From: Gemmatimonadota bacterium
GTDB taxonomy: Bacteria; Gemmatimonadota; Gemmatimonadetes; Longimicrobiales; Gaopeijiaceae
Assembly (NCBI GenBank): GCA_041390125.1
Contig: JAWKQN010000009.1
Span: 265,001 to 301,351, forward strand
DNA: 36,351 nucleotides
Direction of reading: 5' to 3'
Positions within the stretch are counted from its first letter, which is position 1. Each line of letters begins with the position of its first letter. Made by a program: the position numbers and the translations under genes. The notes under the pieces were generated by a model. The model did not search any database. It had not been told where the DNA came from and saw only the letters and a list, made by a program, of their open reading frames with translations. Below are positions 6,705 through 14,867 of the stretch, piece by piece.

Positions 6705-8179
6705 GATCCACCTCCCAGCAGCCATTCGGCGGCCTGGCGGGCGACGCCGGCCGTCAGTCGCGCATTCAGTCCGAACCAGATGTTGAGCAGCACGAGGAAC
6801 CAGGTCGGGATGAGCAGGGCCAGCGGCGCCTCGGCCCGGGACGTATCCCCATCCGGCGGCGGTCGCATGTAGGCCATCTCCACGACGCGCCAGATGTAGA
6901 CGAGCGCGAGGAGGGAGCTACCGAGCACCAGCGCGGCCACCGGCCACCATCCCTTCTCCAGGGCTCCGACGATCAGATACCACTTGCTGATGAACCCGAC
7001 GGTGGACGGAACCCCGATGATGCTGAGGCCCGCGCCGACGAACGCCGCCATGGTCCAGGGCATGCGCTTCCCCAGCCCCTGCCACCGCTCCAGCGAGGTG
7101 GAGCCGACCCGGTACATGACGCAGCCCACGGCCATGAAGAGCGCGGCCTTCATCAAGGCGTGGTTGAACAGGTGCACGATGCCACCGGTAAGCCCGGACA
7201 CGGACACCAGCGCAATGCCCAGGATCATATAGCCGATCTGCGCCACGCTCGAGTAGGCCAGGGAGCGCTTCACGTTGTCCTGGAAGACAGCCACCAGGGA
7301 CATCGACACGATGGCGATCAGGGCCAGCGGCAGGAGCACCCAGTCCAACTGCACGACGTCGAAGGAGAACCCGGCCCCGAAGACCGTGAAGAAGAATCGG
7401 AGCAGCATGTAGACGGCCACCTTCGTGGCCGTGGCCGCGATGAAGGAGGTGACCGCAGAGGGGGCGTACGTGTAGGCGTTGGGGAGCCACAGGTGGAGCG
7501 GGAACAGCGCGAGCTTGAGTGAGATCCCCACCGTCAGGAACGCGAACGCGGCGCGTACCGTTCGGGTGTCGCTCACGGCGGGAAGGCGCTCGGCCAGGTC
7601 CGCCATGTTGAGCGTCCCGGTCATCCCGTACATGAGCCCGATGCCGATGACGATGAAGGTGGCCCCCACGCTTCCCATGATCAGGTAACGGAAGGCCGCC
7701 GTCAGCGCCCGCGGATCGCGTCCCATCGCGATGAGGGCGTAGGCGGACAGCGACGACACCTCGAGGAACACGAAGACGTTGAAGGCGTCGCCTGTGACCG
7801 TGATGCCCAGCAGCCCCGTGAAGCACAGCAGGAAGGCCGAGTAGAACGCGGGCAGCTTGGAGGTTTCGATCTCCTGCGCGGCGCTCTTGCCCATGTACGG
7901 CGCAGCCACGGCCCCGATGAGCGCGACCAGCAGGAGCACGAAGGCGTTCAGCGCGTCGACGCGATACTCGATCCCCCACGGCGGCTCCCAGCCGCCGATG
8001 TGGTAGCTGATGACGCCGACGTCCAGCACCTGCATCAGGAGTTGGACCGCCAACCAGAGCGCGGACCAGGTCGCGACCAACGCGATCCCGAACGCAACGC
8101 GACCGTTGCGCAGGAGCAGCGCCAGCGGGGCGGACAGGAACGGGATGATGATGAGGAGGACCGGAAGATGCTCGGTCAC
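6701..8179 (-). CDS. mrpD: Mrp Na+/H+ antiporter subunit D
   Basis: Integral membrane subunit (492 residues, about 14 helices) of the multisubunit cation/proton antiporter, homologous to complex I NuoN/NuoM. Conserved features are NVFVFLEVSSLSAYALIA with the TM5 Glu, LKLALFPLHLWLPNAY with the TM7 Lys, and FIAATATKVAVY. The order C then D is the usual Mrp order. The gap to mrpC upstream is 55 nt, the largest within the operon; no convincing promoter or hairpin was seen in it. The stop overlaps the start of the next subunit. Confidence 0.93.
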   Translation of the reverse strand: MTEHLPVLLIIIPFLSAPLALLLRNGRVAFGIALVATWSALWLAVQLLMQVLDVGVISYHIGGWEPPWGIEYRVDALNAFVLLLVALIGAVAAPYMGKSAAQEIETSKLPAFYSAFLLCFTGLLGITVTGDAFNVFVFLEVSSLSAYALIAMGRDPRALTAAFRYLIMGSVGATFIVIGIGLMYGMTGTLNMADLAERLPAVSDTRTVRAAFAFLTVGISLKLALFPLHLWLPNAYTYAPSAVTSFIAATATKVAVYMLLRFFFTVFGAGFSFDVVQLDWVLLPLALIAIVSMSLVAVFQDNVKRSLAYSSVAQIGYMILGIALVSVSGLTGGIVHLFNHALMKAALFMAVGCVMYRVGSTSLERWQGLGKRMPWTMAAFVGAGLSIIGVPSTVGFISKWYLIVGALEKGWWPVAALVLGSSLLALVYIWRVVEMAYMRPPPDGDTSRAEAPLALLIPTWFLVLLNIWFGLNARLTAGVARQAAEWLLGGGS

Positions 8180-8234
8180 CGTCGGGACCCCGCCTTTCGT
8201 GCTCTGGGAGACAGACTGCGCAGGAAGCGCGGGA

Positions 8235-8651
8235 TCACGACGTCATCGCCGCCTCGGCCTCGAGAAGCTCGGCTTCCTCGACCGTTCCGTAGGCTTCATT
8301 GATCCGCACGACGAGCGCCAGCCCGACGGCGGTCGTGGCGATCCCGACCACGATGGCCGTCAGGATGAGCACGTGCGGCAGGGGGTTGGAGTAGACGATG
8401 CCTTCCAGCACGGTGAGTCCGTGCCCGGCGGCTTCGGCTCCATGGTCGCCGGCGTGGGAGTCCTCGATCAGGATGGGCGCGGTGCCGCCGAAGATCTTGC
8501 CCATGCTGATATAGAAGATGAAGACGGACGTCTGGAAGATGGACAGACCGATCAGCTTCTTCACGAGGTGTTCGCGGGAGATGACCGTGTAGAGCCCGAT
8601 CATCATGAGCGCCACGAAGATCCAATAGTTGTACAGCCCGAGGATCCTCAT
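8235..8651 (-). CDS. mrpC: Mrp antiporter subunit C (NuoK-like)
   Basis: Small NuoK-like subunit, 138 residues with three membrane helices (about 8-25, 33-52 and 92-115). The loop between helices two and three carries a His/Asp/Glu-rich stretch (EDSHAGDHGAE), longer than in many MrpC proteins. The signature SNPLPHVLILTAIVVGIATTAVGLAL is diagnostic for MnhC/MrpC. The start overlaps the mrpB stop (ATGA). Confidence 0.93.
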   Translation of the reverse strand: MRILGLYNYWIFVALMMIGLYTVISREHLVKKLIGLSIFQTSVFIFYISMGKIFGGTAPILIEDSHAGDHGAEAAGHGLTVLEGIVYSNPLPHVLILTAIVVGIATTAVGLALVVRINEAYGTVEEAELLEAEAAMTS

Positions 8652-9073
8652 TCTTCGACCTTCCCGCGGCTGGCGAACGTCACGAAGATCCCCGTCATCA
8701 CCGCGAAGACCGTCGTCAGCACGCCGAGCTCCACCAGCAGGATGCCCAGGTGCTGTCCATGGATGGGATCGTGGCGCAGGACGTTGTAGTCCAGGAAACG
8801 TCCGCCACGAAACAGGGACGCCACACCGGTGCCCGCATAGACCATGACGCCGAGCGGTGCCAGGGTACGCCAGACGACGGACGGGAGCACGCGGCTCATC
8901 CGCGCCAGTCCGAAGACCAGAGCGTAGAGCACGAATCCCGCCGCGAAGATGACGCCCGCCTGGAATCCGCCTCCGGGACCATAGTCCCCGTGGAACTGGA
9001 CATACAACGCGAACACCAGGATGAAGGGGATCAGGACCTTCACCCCGATGCGCAGGATGACCTGGTCTCTCAT
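8648..9073 (-). CDS. mrpB: Mrp antiporter subunit B
   Basis: A 141-residue MnhB/MrpB family membrane protein. The signature GPGGGFQAGVIFAAGFVLYAL (about residues 32-52) is the classic MnhB motif, and four hydrophobic helices are visible. It lies directly after the MrpA-C-like gene with a 4-nt overlap and before mrpC with another. In archaeal and many bacterial Mrp modules the MbhD/E-like domain and MrpB are adjacent in the same way. Confidence 0.93.
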   Translation of the reverse strand: MRDQVILRIGVKVLIPFILVFALYVQFHGDYGPGGGFQAGVIFAAGFVLYALVFGLARMSRVLPSVVWRTLAPLGVMVYAGTGVASLFRGGRFLDYNVLRHDPIHGQHLGILLVELGVLTTVFAVMTGIFVTFASRGKVEE

Positions 9074-9609
9074 GCCTTCTTCTCCGTCCGCTTGGCACGG
9101 GACAGCAGGAGCAGCACCCCCACCAGCGCCGTGAAGACCACCGAGGTCTCACCCATGGTGTCGTAGCCGCGGTAGGAGGCCAGCACGGAGGTCACCACGT
9201 TGGGGACGGCGACCTCATGCGCCGAATCCTCCAGGTAACGGGGCACCACATGCTGGTGGATGGGATTGGTGGGGTCCCCATAGGGCGGCATGTCCAAGGT
9301 GGCATAGATCAGGACGGCGCCCGTGAGCAGCACCACCACCACCGGGAGGAGCGGAGTCCGATCGGGCTTCTTCTCCTCGGAGCCGACGAGTGCGAGCGCC
9401 GACAGCATGAGGATCGTGGAGATCCCTGCGCCGACCGCGGACTCCGTGAAGGCCACGTCCACGGCGTCCATCACCACGAAGAGGCCTGCGGACAGGAAGC
9501 TGTAGATCCCGGCCAGCATCACGGCGGCGAACAAGGAGCGGACGCGCACGATGGTCACGGCGGTGACCGTGAGGAACAGCAGCAAGGAGATGTCGATCAC
9601 GACGTCCAC
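9070..9609 (-). CDS. MrpA C-terminal-like (DUF4040/MbhD-MbhE-like) subunit
   Basis: A 179-residue membrane protein made of a DUF4040-type domain (about residues 5-80, with SLFAAVMLAGIYSFLSAGLF and AFTESAVGAGISTILMLSAL) and an MbhE-like C-terminal part ending in GYDTMGETSVVFTALVGVLL. In canonical MrpA these domains form the C-terminal end of one large protein; here they are a separate gene. The GTG at 9609 is chosen because AAGGAGG lies 7 nt upstream. A second GTG at 9600 overlaps the mrpG stop but is 16 nt from that site. The separate coding supports a split MrpA together with the gene at 5241-6704. Confidence 0.88.
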   Translation of the reverse strand: MDVVIDISLLLFLTVTAVTIVRVRSLFAAVMLAGIYSFLSAGLFVVMDAVDVAFTESAVGAGISTILMLSALALVGSEEKKPDRTPLLPVVVVLLTGAVLIYATLDMPPYGDPTNPIHQHVVPRYLEDSAHEVAVPNVVTSVLASYRGYDTMGETSVVFTALVGVLLLLSRAKRTEKKA

Positions 9610-9923
9610 GTGCCATCCTCCTTCCTGCGCACGGGGACGAGCCCCCCTTCGAGCGCTGCGCGACACGTGGCGTGCGTGGCGATGGGGCTCGTGAAGAGGA
9701 CGAAGATGATGACGATCAGCAGCCGCAGCGTGTTGAGGCTGAATCCGGTCTGGAGCATCATGCCCAGCACCATCAGGCCCGCCCCGGCGGTGTCCGTCAT
9801 CCCCCCGGCATGCTGCCGGGTGAAGACGTCCGGCATGCGGTTCACGCCGATGGCACCTCCGATGAGGAACACCACCCCACCCACGATCAGGATCCAGCTG
9901 AGCCCGGCGACGAGGAGTTCCAT
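9597..9923 (-). CDS. mrpG: Mrp antiporter subunit G
   Basis: A 108-residue MnhG/MrpG family protein with three membrane helices. The motif NRMPDVFTRQHAGGMTDTAG (28-47) and LFTSPIATHATCRAA are characteristic. It begins 2 nt after mrpF ends and overlaps the start of the MrpA-C-like gene. The order E-F-G is the usual one. Confidence 0.92.
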   Translation of the reverse strand: MELLVAGLSWILIVGGVVFLIGGAIGVNRMPDVFTRQHAGGMTDTAGAGLMVLGMMLQTGFSLNTLRLLIVIIFVLFTSPIATHATCRAALEGGLVPVRRKEDGTWTS

Positions 9924-9925
9924 GG

Positions 9926-10228
9926 TCAGAGCACCTGGTCCTCGTCGAAGGGTCGCGCGAGATCACCGTGCGTCTCGACGTACTTCAAGACGGCGAGGGT
10001 GCCGATGAAGTTCATCAGGGCGTAGACGAGCGCGAGGTCCATGAAGTCGGGACGCCCGGTCAGGAAGCCGATCACGGCGATCAACAAGACCGTCTTGGTT
10101 CCGAACATGTTCACCGCGAGGATGCGGTCGAACACCGTGGGACCGAGCACGGCCCGCCCGAGTGCCAGGGCCATGGCGACCAGGATCCCCGCCGCCGCGA
10201 CGCTGAACATGAGCATCGGGTCGTTCAT
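9926..10228 (-). CDS. mrpF: Mrp antiporter subunit F
   Basis: A 100-residue MnhF/MrpF family protein with three helices. GPTVFDRILAVNMFGTKTVL (29-48) is the family signature, followed by a DFMDLALVYALMNFIGTLAVLKY helix. Its ATG overlaps the mrpE stop (ATGA), so translation is probably coupled. Confidence 0.93.
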   Translation of the reverse strand: MNDPMLMFSVAAAGILVAMALALGRAVLGPTVFDRILAVNMFGTKTVLLIAVIGFLTGRPDFMDLALVYALMNFIGTLAVLKYVETHGDLARPFDEDQVL

Positions 10229-10710
10229 GCGTCTCCTTCCAGCTTCACCACGCGCCGGTCCATCTCGCCCTCCTCGGTGCCCTGCAAGGCGGCGCGGGTG
10301 AGGGAGTGCACCTCCATGGACGTGCCGTAGACGCCGGTGGTGATGGTGCCCGGCGTCAGCGTGATCGAGTTGGCGTAGATGAAGCGGCCCAGATCGGTCT
10401 TCTCGTGCCCCTCATAGCGGCCGAAGGCGGGGTCGATGTCCAGGTTCGGCCTCAAGCAGACCTTCAGCACGTCCCAGTTGGCCTTCAACGTCTCCCAGGC
10501 CAACCAGGGCAGGTACAGCGGGGTCCGCAGGGTGAGGTGGAGGGGGATCGACTCGCGGTCCGCGACGTCCATGCGGTGCGCGATGTAGGTGACCAGAACG
10601 ATGGACACCACCCCCAGGCTCGTGATGAAGAGCGTGTAGTGCCCGGAGAGAAAGAGCCAGAAGGCCATGAGCATGGCCCCCAGGCCCATCAGATGAGCCA
10701 TAGACCGCAT
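10225..10710 (-). CDS. mrpE: Mrp antiporter subunit E
   Basis: A 161-residue MnhE/MrpE family protein with N-terminal membrane helices and a cytosolic C-terminal domain. The signature IYANSITLTPGTITTGVYG lies at about residues 112-130. It is the first gene of the operon. The ATG at 10710 follows a short leader downstream of the promoter at 10755-10783. A second in-frame ATG three codons on is equally free of a strong Shine-Dalgarno, so the exact start is uncertain by three residues. Confidence 0.92.
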   Translation of the reverse strand: MRSMAHLMGLGAMLMAFWLFLSGHYTLFITSLGVVSIVLVTYIAHRMDVADRESIPLHLTLRTPLYLPWLAWETLKANWDVLKVCLRPNLDIDPAFGRYEGHEKTDLGRFIYANSITLTPGTITTGVYGTSMEVHSLTRAALQGTEEGEMDRRVVKLEGDA

Positions 10711-10754
10711 TGTCCCGAGTTGTCGTCCGCGTGGAGCGGCTTCGTCGGGGCGGG

Positions 10755-10783
10755 ATAATAGGGACCGGCCCTCAGGCGGTCAA
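10755..10783 (-). promoter_or_regulatory. Promoter of the mrp-rph-rdgB operon
   Basis: On the minus strand TTGACC (10783-10778, five of six) and TATTAT (10760-10755, five of six) are separated by exactly 17 nt. The start should be near 10748, about 38 nt ahead of mrpE. The element sits in the 80-nt gap after the LptE-like gene. This is the best promoter match in the window. Confidence 0.7.
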
Positions 10784-10790
10784 CAAACCC

Positions 10791-11336
10791 TCACCAGTTG
10801 GATTGGGCCCCGTCCACGATCCGCTGGACGAGGAGCTCGACCGCCTCACTCCGACCGATGTCCTCGGTCTCCGATGCCTCCAGGAACTGCCCTTCGGCAC
10901 GCAGGGACTGGTCCTCCCAGAGGATGGCGTTTCCCTCCACGTCGATGATCTCGACCCGGGCCGCGATCGACACCTGGCGCTGCAGGACCTCCGCCGTGTT
11001 GCCACCGGCACCCGGCCGGAAGAGCGGCGCGTTGACGTTGTACCCCACGATCGTCCCCTGGACGATCGCATCCGCCACGTCCTCACCGGCGCTGCGCACG
11101 CCCAGGGCCCGGGGGAGCTCCCGCAGCAGCTGCTGGTGGATCTCCTCGGTCAGCTCGGCCCGCGTGGTCTCGTTCTCGAAGGGGAGCACGGCGATGGTGC
11201 GGATGTAGTCCGGCAGACCTGCCCCGGCCCGCAGCGAGTAGTTGCAGCCACTCAACGCCCCGAGCAGCAGCAGGACCGCCGGAGCGAGCCGCGGGCGCCG
11301 GCCGCGGGAGCGCAGGCGCCCGGCGTGTGCCCGCAC
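10791..11336 (-). CDS. LptE-like LPS-assembly lipoprotein
   Basis: A 181-residue lipoprotein with Arg-rich N-terminus, hydrophobic core and lipobox LSGC. The mature start CNYSLRAG and the strand IRTIAVLPFENETTRAELTEEIHQQLL match the LptE family, whose members plug the LptD barrel that inserts LPS into the outer membrane. The alternation of beta strands and helices over residues 60-175 fits the fold. The GTG at 11336 is the only sensible start after the preceding gene's stop, which is 4 nt upstream; no strong Shine-Dalgarno is visible, so coupling is likely. Adjacent LpxH- and Lol-like genes support an LPS role. Confidence 0.75.
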   Translation of the reverse strand: MRAHAGRLRSRGRRPRLAPAVLLLLGALSGCNYSLRAGAGLPDYIRTIAVLPFENETTRAELTEEIHQQLLRELPRALGVRSAGEDVADAIVQGTIVGYNVNAPLFRPGAGGNTAEVLQRQVSIAARVEIIDVEGNAILWEDQSLRAEGQFLEASETEDIGRSEAVELLVQRIVDGAQSNW

Positions 11337-11340
11337 GGTG

Positions 11341-12033
11341 TCAGCGCCCCAGCGTCCAGATCTCGGGCGGGAAGGACTCGACATACTCGACGCTCTCGAC
11401 TTCGACGGTGAGCTCTCGGAACGCAGCCAGATTACGATACGTGGCGCTCTGCGGCAGCCCCGCCCCGTCCCGCTCGACGGACAGGCTCTCCTCCGCCCGA
11501 CCATCGCGCAGGATCTCCGCGGAGGCGAGGGCGCCCCCCTCGAAGCGGAAGCTCATCTCGCGGGCGCCGGGCACGTCATAGCGCAGGCGGACGGTGCGCT
11601 CGTCCAGCGCCTCGCCCCCCACCAGGCGGGGCACCCCGCCCGGGCGGAAGACCCCCAGCGACGCCCACAGGAGCGGCGCCGGCGGGATCAGCCCGTCGGG
11701 AGCCCCCGGGGGAAGGCGAAGCTCGTCGTCGACGAGCGCGGCCTGGACGGCCAGCTCGCCGTTGCCCAGGAACAGGTCGAGCCGGGCGCGGTAGGGCGGC
11801 TCCACCCGCGAGACGCCGCGCCCCGAGAAGCGCGCGCCTCCCTCGTTGGCACGCCACCGGAACAGCACGCGGGCGGGGCGCTCCAGACGCGTCGCCTCCT
11901 CCTGCAGGACGGCCACCTCGGCCGCATCGATGCTCGGGGCCGGCGGGGGCGCCGGCGCGGCCGTGCAGGAGATCAGCACCGGAAGGATCAGCAGGGAGGG
12001 CTGGAAGCCCGCCGCACGCAGCAGTCGGATCAT
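11341..12033 (-). CDS. LolB/LolA-like outer-membrane lipoprotein
   Basis: A 230-residue lipoprotein with signal peptide and lipobox LISC followed by a Pro-rich linker. The region ARFSGRGVSRVEPPYRARLDLF followed by ELAVQAALVDDELRL resembles the first strands of LolA/LolB or DUF4292-type lipoprotein carrier folds. Later VRLRYDVPGAREMSFRFEGG continues the beta-sheet pattern. I infer a lipid- or lipoprotein-binding role in envelope biogenesis; the family assignment is by fold-like pattern only. It heads a two-gene unit with the LptE-like gene and is divergent from the LpxH-like gene across 90 nt. Confidence 0.65.
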   Translation of the reverse strand: MIRLLRAAGFQPSLLILPVLISCTAAPAPPPAPSIDAAEVAVLQEEATRLERPARVLFRWRANEGGARFSGRGVSRVEPPYRARLDLFLGNGELAVQAALVDDELRLPPGAPDGLIPPAPLLWASLGVFRPGGVPRLVGGEALDERTVRLRYDVPGAREMSFRFEGGALASAEILRDGRAEESLSVERDGAGLPQSATYRNLAAFRELTVEVESVEYVESFPPEIWTLGR

Positions 12034-12123
12034 GGACGGCTGCTACCCCCGCCCCCCGGGTTCTTTCCACCGCGCAGGCCTTCCCTTGGGCGCGGCGGCG
12101 CGGCCGGGTTAGCTTCGCCGGCC

Positions 12124-12861
12124 ATGACCCCACGCCCCGTCTACGTCACGAGCGACGTCCATCTCGGTGCCGTGCCCCCCGACACCGAGCGTTCCTTCCT
12201 GCGCTGGTTGGAGCATGCAGGCGCGTGTGCCTCCTCCCTGCTCCTCAACGGCGACCTCTTCGATTTCTGGTTCGAGTACCGGAACGCCGTTCCGCGCGGA
12301 CACACGCGGGTCCTGGGCGCGCTACGCGCGCTCGTCGACGCCGGCCTGCCCATCACCCTCATGGGGGGCAACCACGATTGGTGGGGGGGGTCGTTCCTGC
12401 GGGACGAGATCGGCGTGGAGTTCCTCCAGGAGCCCGTCGTCCGCGAGCTGGGCGGCCACCGCACGCTGGTGGCGCACGGCGACGGTCTGGGTGGGGGTGA
12501 CCTGGGCTACCGGGCGCTCAAGCTGGTGCTGCGCGGCCGGTTCACCGTCGCCGGGTTCCGGTGGCTGCACCCGGACGTCGGTGCCTGGCTGGCACGCCGG
12601 GTGTCGCGCACCGGCTCGAGGGAGCACGCGGCCGACGCGGCCACGTTGGCCAGGGCGGAACATGTACGCATGTGGGCACACGCCCAGCTCGACGCCGATC
12701 CGACGCTGGACCTGGTCCTGCTGGGCCACACCCACCTGCCCGCCCTGGAGGAGGTCGCTCCCGGCCGGCACTACCTGAACGCCGGCGACTGGGTGTACCG
12801 CCGCACGTACGCCATCCTCGCGGAGGGAGAGGCCCCCCGCCTGTTGGACTGGGAGGGCTGA
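12124..12861 (+). CDS. lpxH: UDP-2,3-diacylglucosamine hydrolase (LpxH-like metallophosphatase)
   Basis: Predicted peripheral enzyme that cleaves UDP-2,3-diacylglucosamine to lipid X and UMP, the fourth step of lipid A synthesis. The 245-residue product shows the calcineurin-like metal motifs in order: DVHLG (Asp11, His13), NGDLFDFW (Asp44), GGNHDWW (Asn83, His84), AHGDG (His118) and GHTHLP (His202, His204). The FDFW and NHDWW context is typical of LpxH and its relatives rather than generic phosphatases. An LpxH2/LpxI-independent variant or another UDP-sugar pyrophosphatase of the family is possible. The ATG at 12124 has no strong ribosome site. It is convergent with nhaA across a shared hairpin. 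Confidence 0.85.
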   Translation: MTPRPVYVTSDVHLGAVPPDTERSFLRWLEHAGACASSLLLNGDLFDFWFEYRNAVPRGHTRVLGALRALVDAGLPITLMGGNHDWWGGSFLRDEIGVEFLQEPVVRELGGHRTLVAHGDGLGGGDLGYRALKLVLRGRFTVAGFRWLHPDVGAWLARRVSRTGSREHAADAATLARAEHVRMWAHAQLDADPTLDLVLLGHTHLPALEEVAPGRHYLNAGDWVYRRTYAILAEGEAPRLLDWEG

Positions 12862-12889
12862 GGGGACGGGTCGGGACCGACCCGTCCCC
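12862..12889. terminator. Convergent hairpin terminator
   Basis: A perfect 12-bp inverted repeat (12862-12873 with 12878-12889, 4-nt loop) begins right after the LpxH-like stop and lies 10 nt before the nhaA stop on the other strand. It lacks a clear U tract, but its position between convergent genes supports a two-way terminator. Confidence 0.65.
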
Positions 12890-12899
12890 ACGGGCCCCT

Positions 12900-14117
12900 T
12901 CACGCGGAGCGCGGCGCTCCCCGCAGCAACAACCACCCGACGAGGCCCGCCACGGTGGAGGCCGCGAGCACGGCCAGCTTGGCCGTGTCGAGCTCGGGCG
13001 CCGGCCCGAACGCCAGTCCCGCGATGAACAGCGCCATAGTGAACCCGATGGCGCAAAGCCAGGACGCGCCGTGCAGATGGCGCCACGTGACCCCACCGGG
13101 CAGCGCAGCCCACCCCAGCCGCACGACGAGCGCCGCAGCCAGCAGGATCCCGACCGGCTTGCCCACCAGCAGGCCCAGCGCGATCCCCGTGGCCACGGGA
13201 TCGCGGACCGCCCCCAGCGGATCGGCCGGCACCGCGACGCCTGCGTTGGCCAGGGCGAACAGCGGCAGGATCCCGAAGGCCACCCACGGCTGGAGACCGT
13301 GCTCGAGGCGCTCCAGCAGCGTAGGCGCACGCGGAAGATCCCCCACCGGTGACGCAGCCTGATGGGGGATGGCCAATGCCGTCAGCACACCCGCGACGGT
13401 GGCATGCACACCGGACTTCAGGACCGCGAACCAGAGCGCCACCCCGAGCACCAGGAACACGGCGGGAGCGCGCACACCGGCGCGCGCAGCCACCAGCAAC
13501 GCCGCGAAGAGCAGCGTAGCCGCTCCGAGGGCCGTCAGGCTCACGTCCGCCGTGTAGAACACCGCGATCACCAACACCGCCAACAGGTCGTCCACGATGG
13601 CCAGCGCCGACAGGAAGACCTTCAACCCCAGCGGTGCCCGGCTTCCCACGAGCGCGAGGACGCCCAGCGCGAACGCGATGTCCGTGGCGATGGGGACGGC
13701 CCACCCGACGCGCCCCGGCCCGGACGCGTTCAGCGACAGATACACGACGGCCGGCACGAGCGCGCCTCCGAGCGCGCCAGCCAACGGGAGTGCCGCCGAG
13801 CGCAGGGACGCGAGTTCCCCGCCCCGGAGCTCGCGCTTGATCTCGAGTCCGACGACGAAGAAGAACACCGCCATCAGGGCGTCGTTGATCCACAGGACGA
13901 GGCCCTTCTCCAACGACGCCCCACCCACGGAGATCGCGATCGGCAGCTCGCGCCACGCGAAGTAGGCGTCACGCCAGGGCGAGTTGGCCCAGAGCAGCGC
14001 GAGGGCGGCGCAGGCGATCAGCACGACGCCGCTGGCGGCCTCGGTGCGGAAGAAGGAGGCGAACGGCACCCAGGGACGGGGCCGCTCCAGACGGACCTCG
14101 ACGGACGGGCTGGACAT
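12900..14117 (-). CDS. nhaA: Na+/H+ antiporter NhaA
   Basis: Inner-membrane electrogenic antiporter (two H+ in, one Na+ out) for salt and alkaline pH tolerance. The 405-residue product has about twelve helices. Key sites are visible: IATDIAFALG (Asp146), ALAIVDDLLAV with the ion-binding Asp pair (176, 177) and GKPVGI with Lys320. The ATG at 14117 is chosen because GAGGTG lies 6 nt upstream; a longer frame from 14210 lacks this and adds a polar tail foreign to the family. With the Mrp operon it gives the cell two unrelated Na+/H+ systems within 10 kb. A weak TATTCT -10-like element lies near 14233-14238. Confidence 0.95.
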   Translation of the reverse strand: MSSPSVEVRLERPRPWVPFASFFRTEAASGVVLIACAALALLWANSPWRDAYFAWRELPIAISVGGASLEKGLVLWINDALMAVFFFVVGLEIKRELRGGELASLRSAALPLAGALGGALVPAVVYLSLNASGPGRVGWAVPIATDIAFALGVLALVGSRAPLGLKVFLSALAIVDDLLAVLVIAVFYTADVSLTALGAATLLFAALLVAARAGVRAPAVFLVLGVALWFAVLKSGVHATVAGVLTALAIPHQAASPVGDLPRAPTLLERLEHGLQPWVAFGILPLFALANAGVAVPADPLGAVRDPVATGIALGLLVGKPVGILLAAALVVRLGWAALPGGVTWRHLHGASWLCAIGFTMALFIAGLAFGPAPELDTAKLAVLAASTVAGLVGWLLLRGAPRSA

Positions 14118-14245
14118 CGGAGTCACCTCGAGCTCAAGGGACCCGTCCGCGTGCCGTCCGTGGGCTCCGGCCGAGGCGCACAGCGCCCGGGCGGCCGGAT
14201 CATGATCCACTCCGGCCGCGACCGGATGAGAAAGAATATCATCCG

Positions 14246-14270
14246 CGAGGCGCCCTCAGAAGGGGCCTCG
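14246..14270 (-). terminator. Probable terminator after the DUF5683-like gene
   Basis: On the minus strand CGAGGC pairs with GCCTCG (14265-14270 with 14246-14251), with two more inner pairs after a mismatch. The fairly T-rich stretch GATGATATTCTTTCTC follows. It begins 7 nt after the stop at 14277. Confidence 0.55.
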
Positions 14271-14276
14271 GAGCCG

Positions 14277-14867
14277 TCAGCGGAAGACGGTGATCGGGAG
14301 CGAGATGGTCAGCTCCACGCGCGGTGCCTGGCCTGGCGCCGCCCGGGCCGCCCCCACCGTGATGGGATCGGGGAAGTCCCGCAGGTGGGCGGACACGAAG
14401 GCATCGGCCCCGCCGAGCAGCAGCATGAAGAGGCCGAACGCGAGCCAGTCCTCGCGCTGTTCCACACGGGTCTCCTCGAGGGCCTGCATCTCCTCGACCC
14501 GGGGGTGGGCGGCGATCCGCGCCTGGATCGAATCGGGATCCGTGACGCCGTCCGCCACCGCGTCCCGTCGGGCCTCCACCTCCCAGAACTCGAGGCGGTC
14601 GCGGGCGCTTCCGAGCGCCCGGAGCGTCTTCCAGAGCATGAGGCCCGAAGCCGCTTCCGTCAGGAAGTAGAAGCTGGCGCGGGAGTAGGCGCCGGTCGCG
14701 GCCTGTCCCCACCCCGGTACGGCCAGGGACCGCAGGAACGCACCCCCCGGAGTGACGTCGGTGGGAAACAAGGTATCCGCCGCCGGGCGCGCATCCTCCA
14801 CCGCCACCTGCGCCGCTGCCGGGACGGCCAGCAGCAGCAACAGGGTCAGCATCGCCAAGCTCCTCAC
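14277..14867 (-). CDS. DUF5683-like exported protein
   Basis: A 196-residue protein with an N-terminal signal peptide ending in VPAAAQ, then the motif RSLAVPGWGQAATG. That motif is characteristic of DUF5683-type proteins, found in FCB-group bacteria, whose role is unknown. One or two hydrophobic helices follow (about 62-75 and 143-158). The GTG at 14867 overlaps the stop of the kinase gene (GTGA) and provides an Arg for the signal peptide n-region. The ATG at 14852 is the alternative, with GAGGAG 7 nt upstream, and would shorten the product by five residues. A terminator-like hairpin follows. Confidence 0.7.
   Translation of the reverse strand: MRSLAMLTLLLLLAVPAAAQVAVEDARPAADTLFPTDVTPGGAFLRSLAVPGWGQAATGAYSRASFYFLTEAASGLMLWKTLRALGSARDRLEFWEVEARRDAVADGVTDPDSIQARIAAHPRVEEMQALEETRVEQREDWLAFGLFMLLLGGADAFVSAHLRDFPDPITVGAARAAPGQAPRVELTISLPITVFR

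Noticed and set aside
4473..6872. Plus-strand open frame of about 800 codons
   Set aside because: It lies antisense to overlapping, well-recognised Mrp genes; its product is His/Arg/Gln/Asp-rich low-complexity sequence with no family resemblance, as expected from the reverse of membrane-protein codons in G+C-rich DNA.
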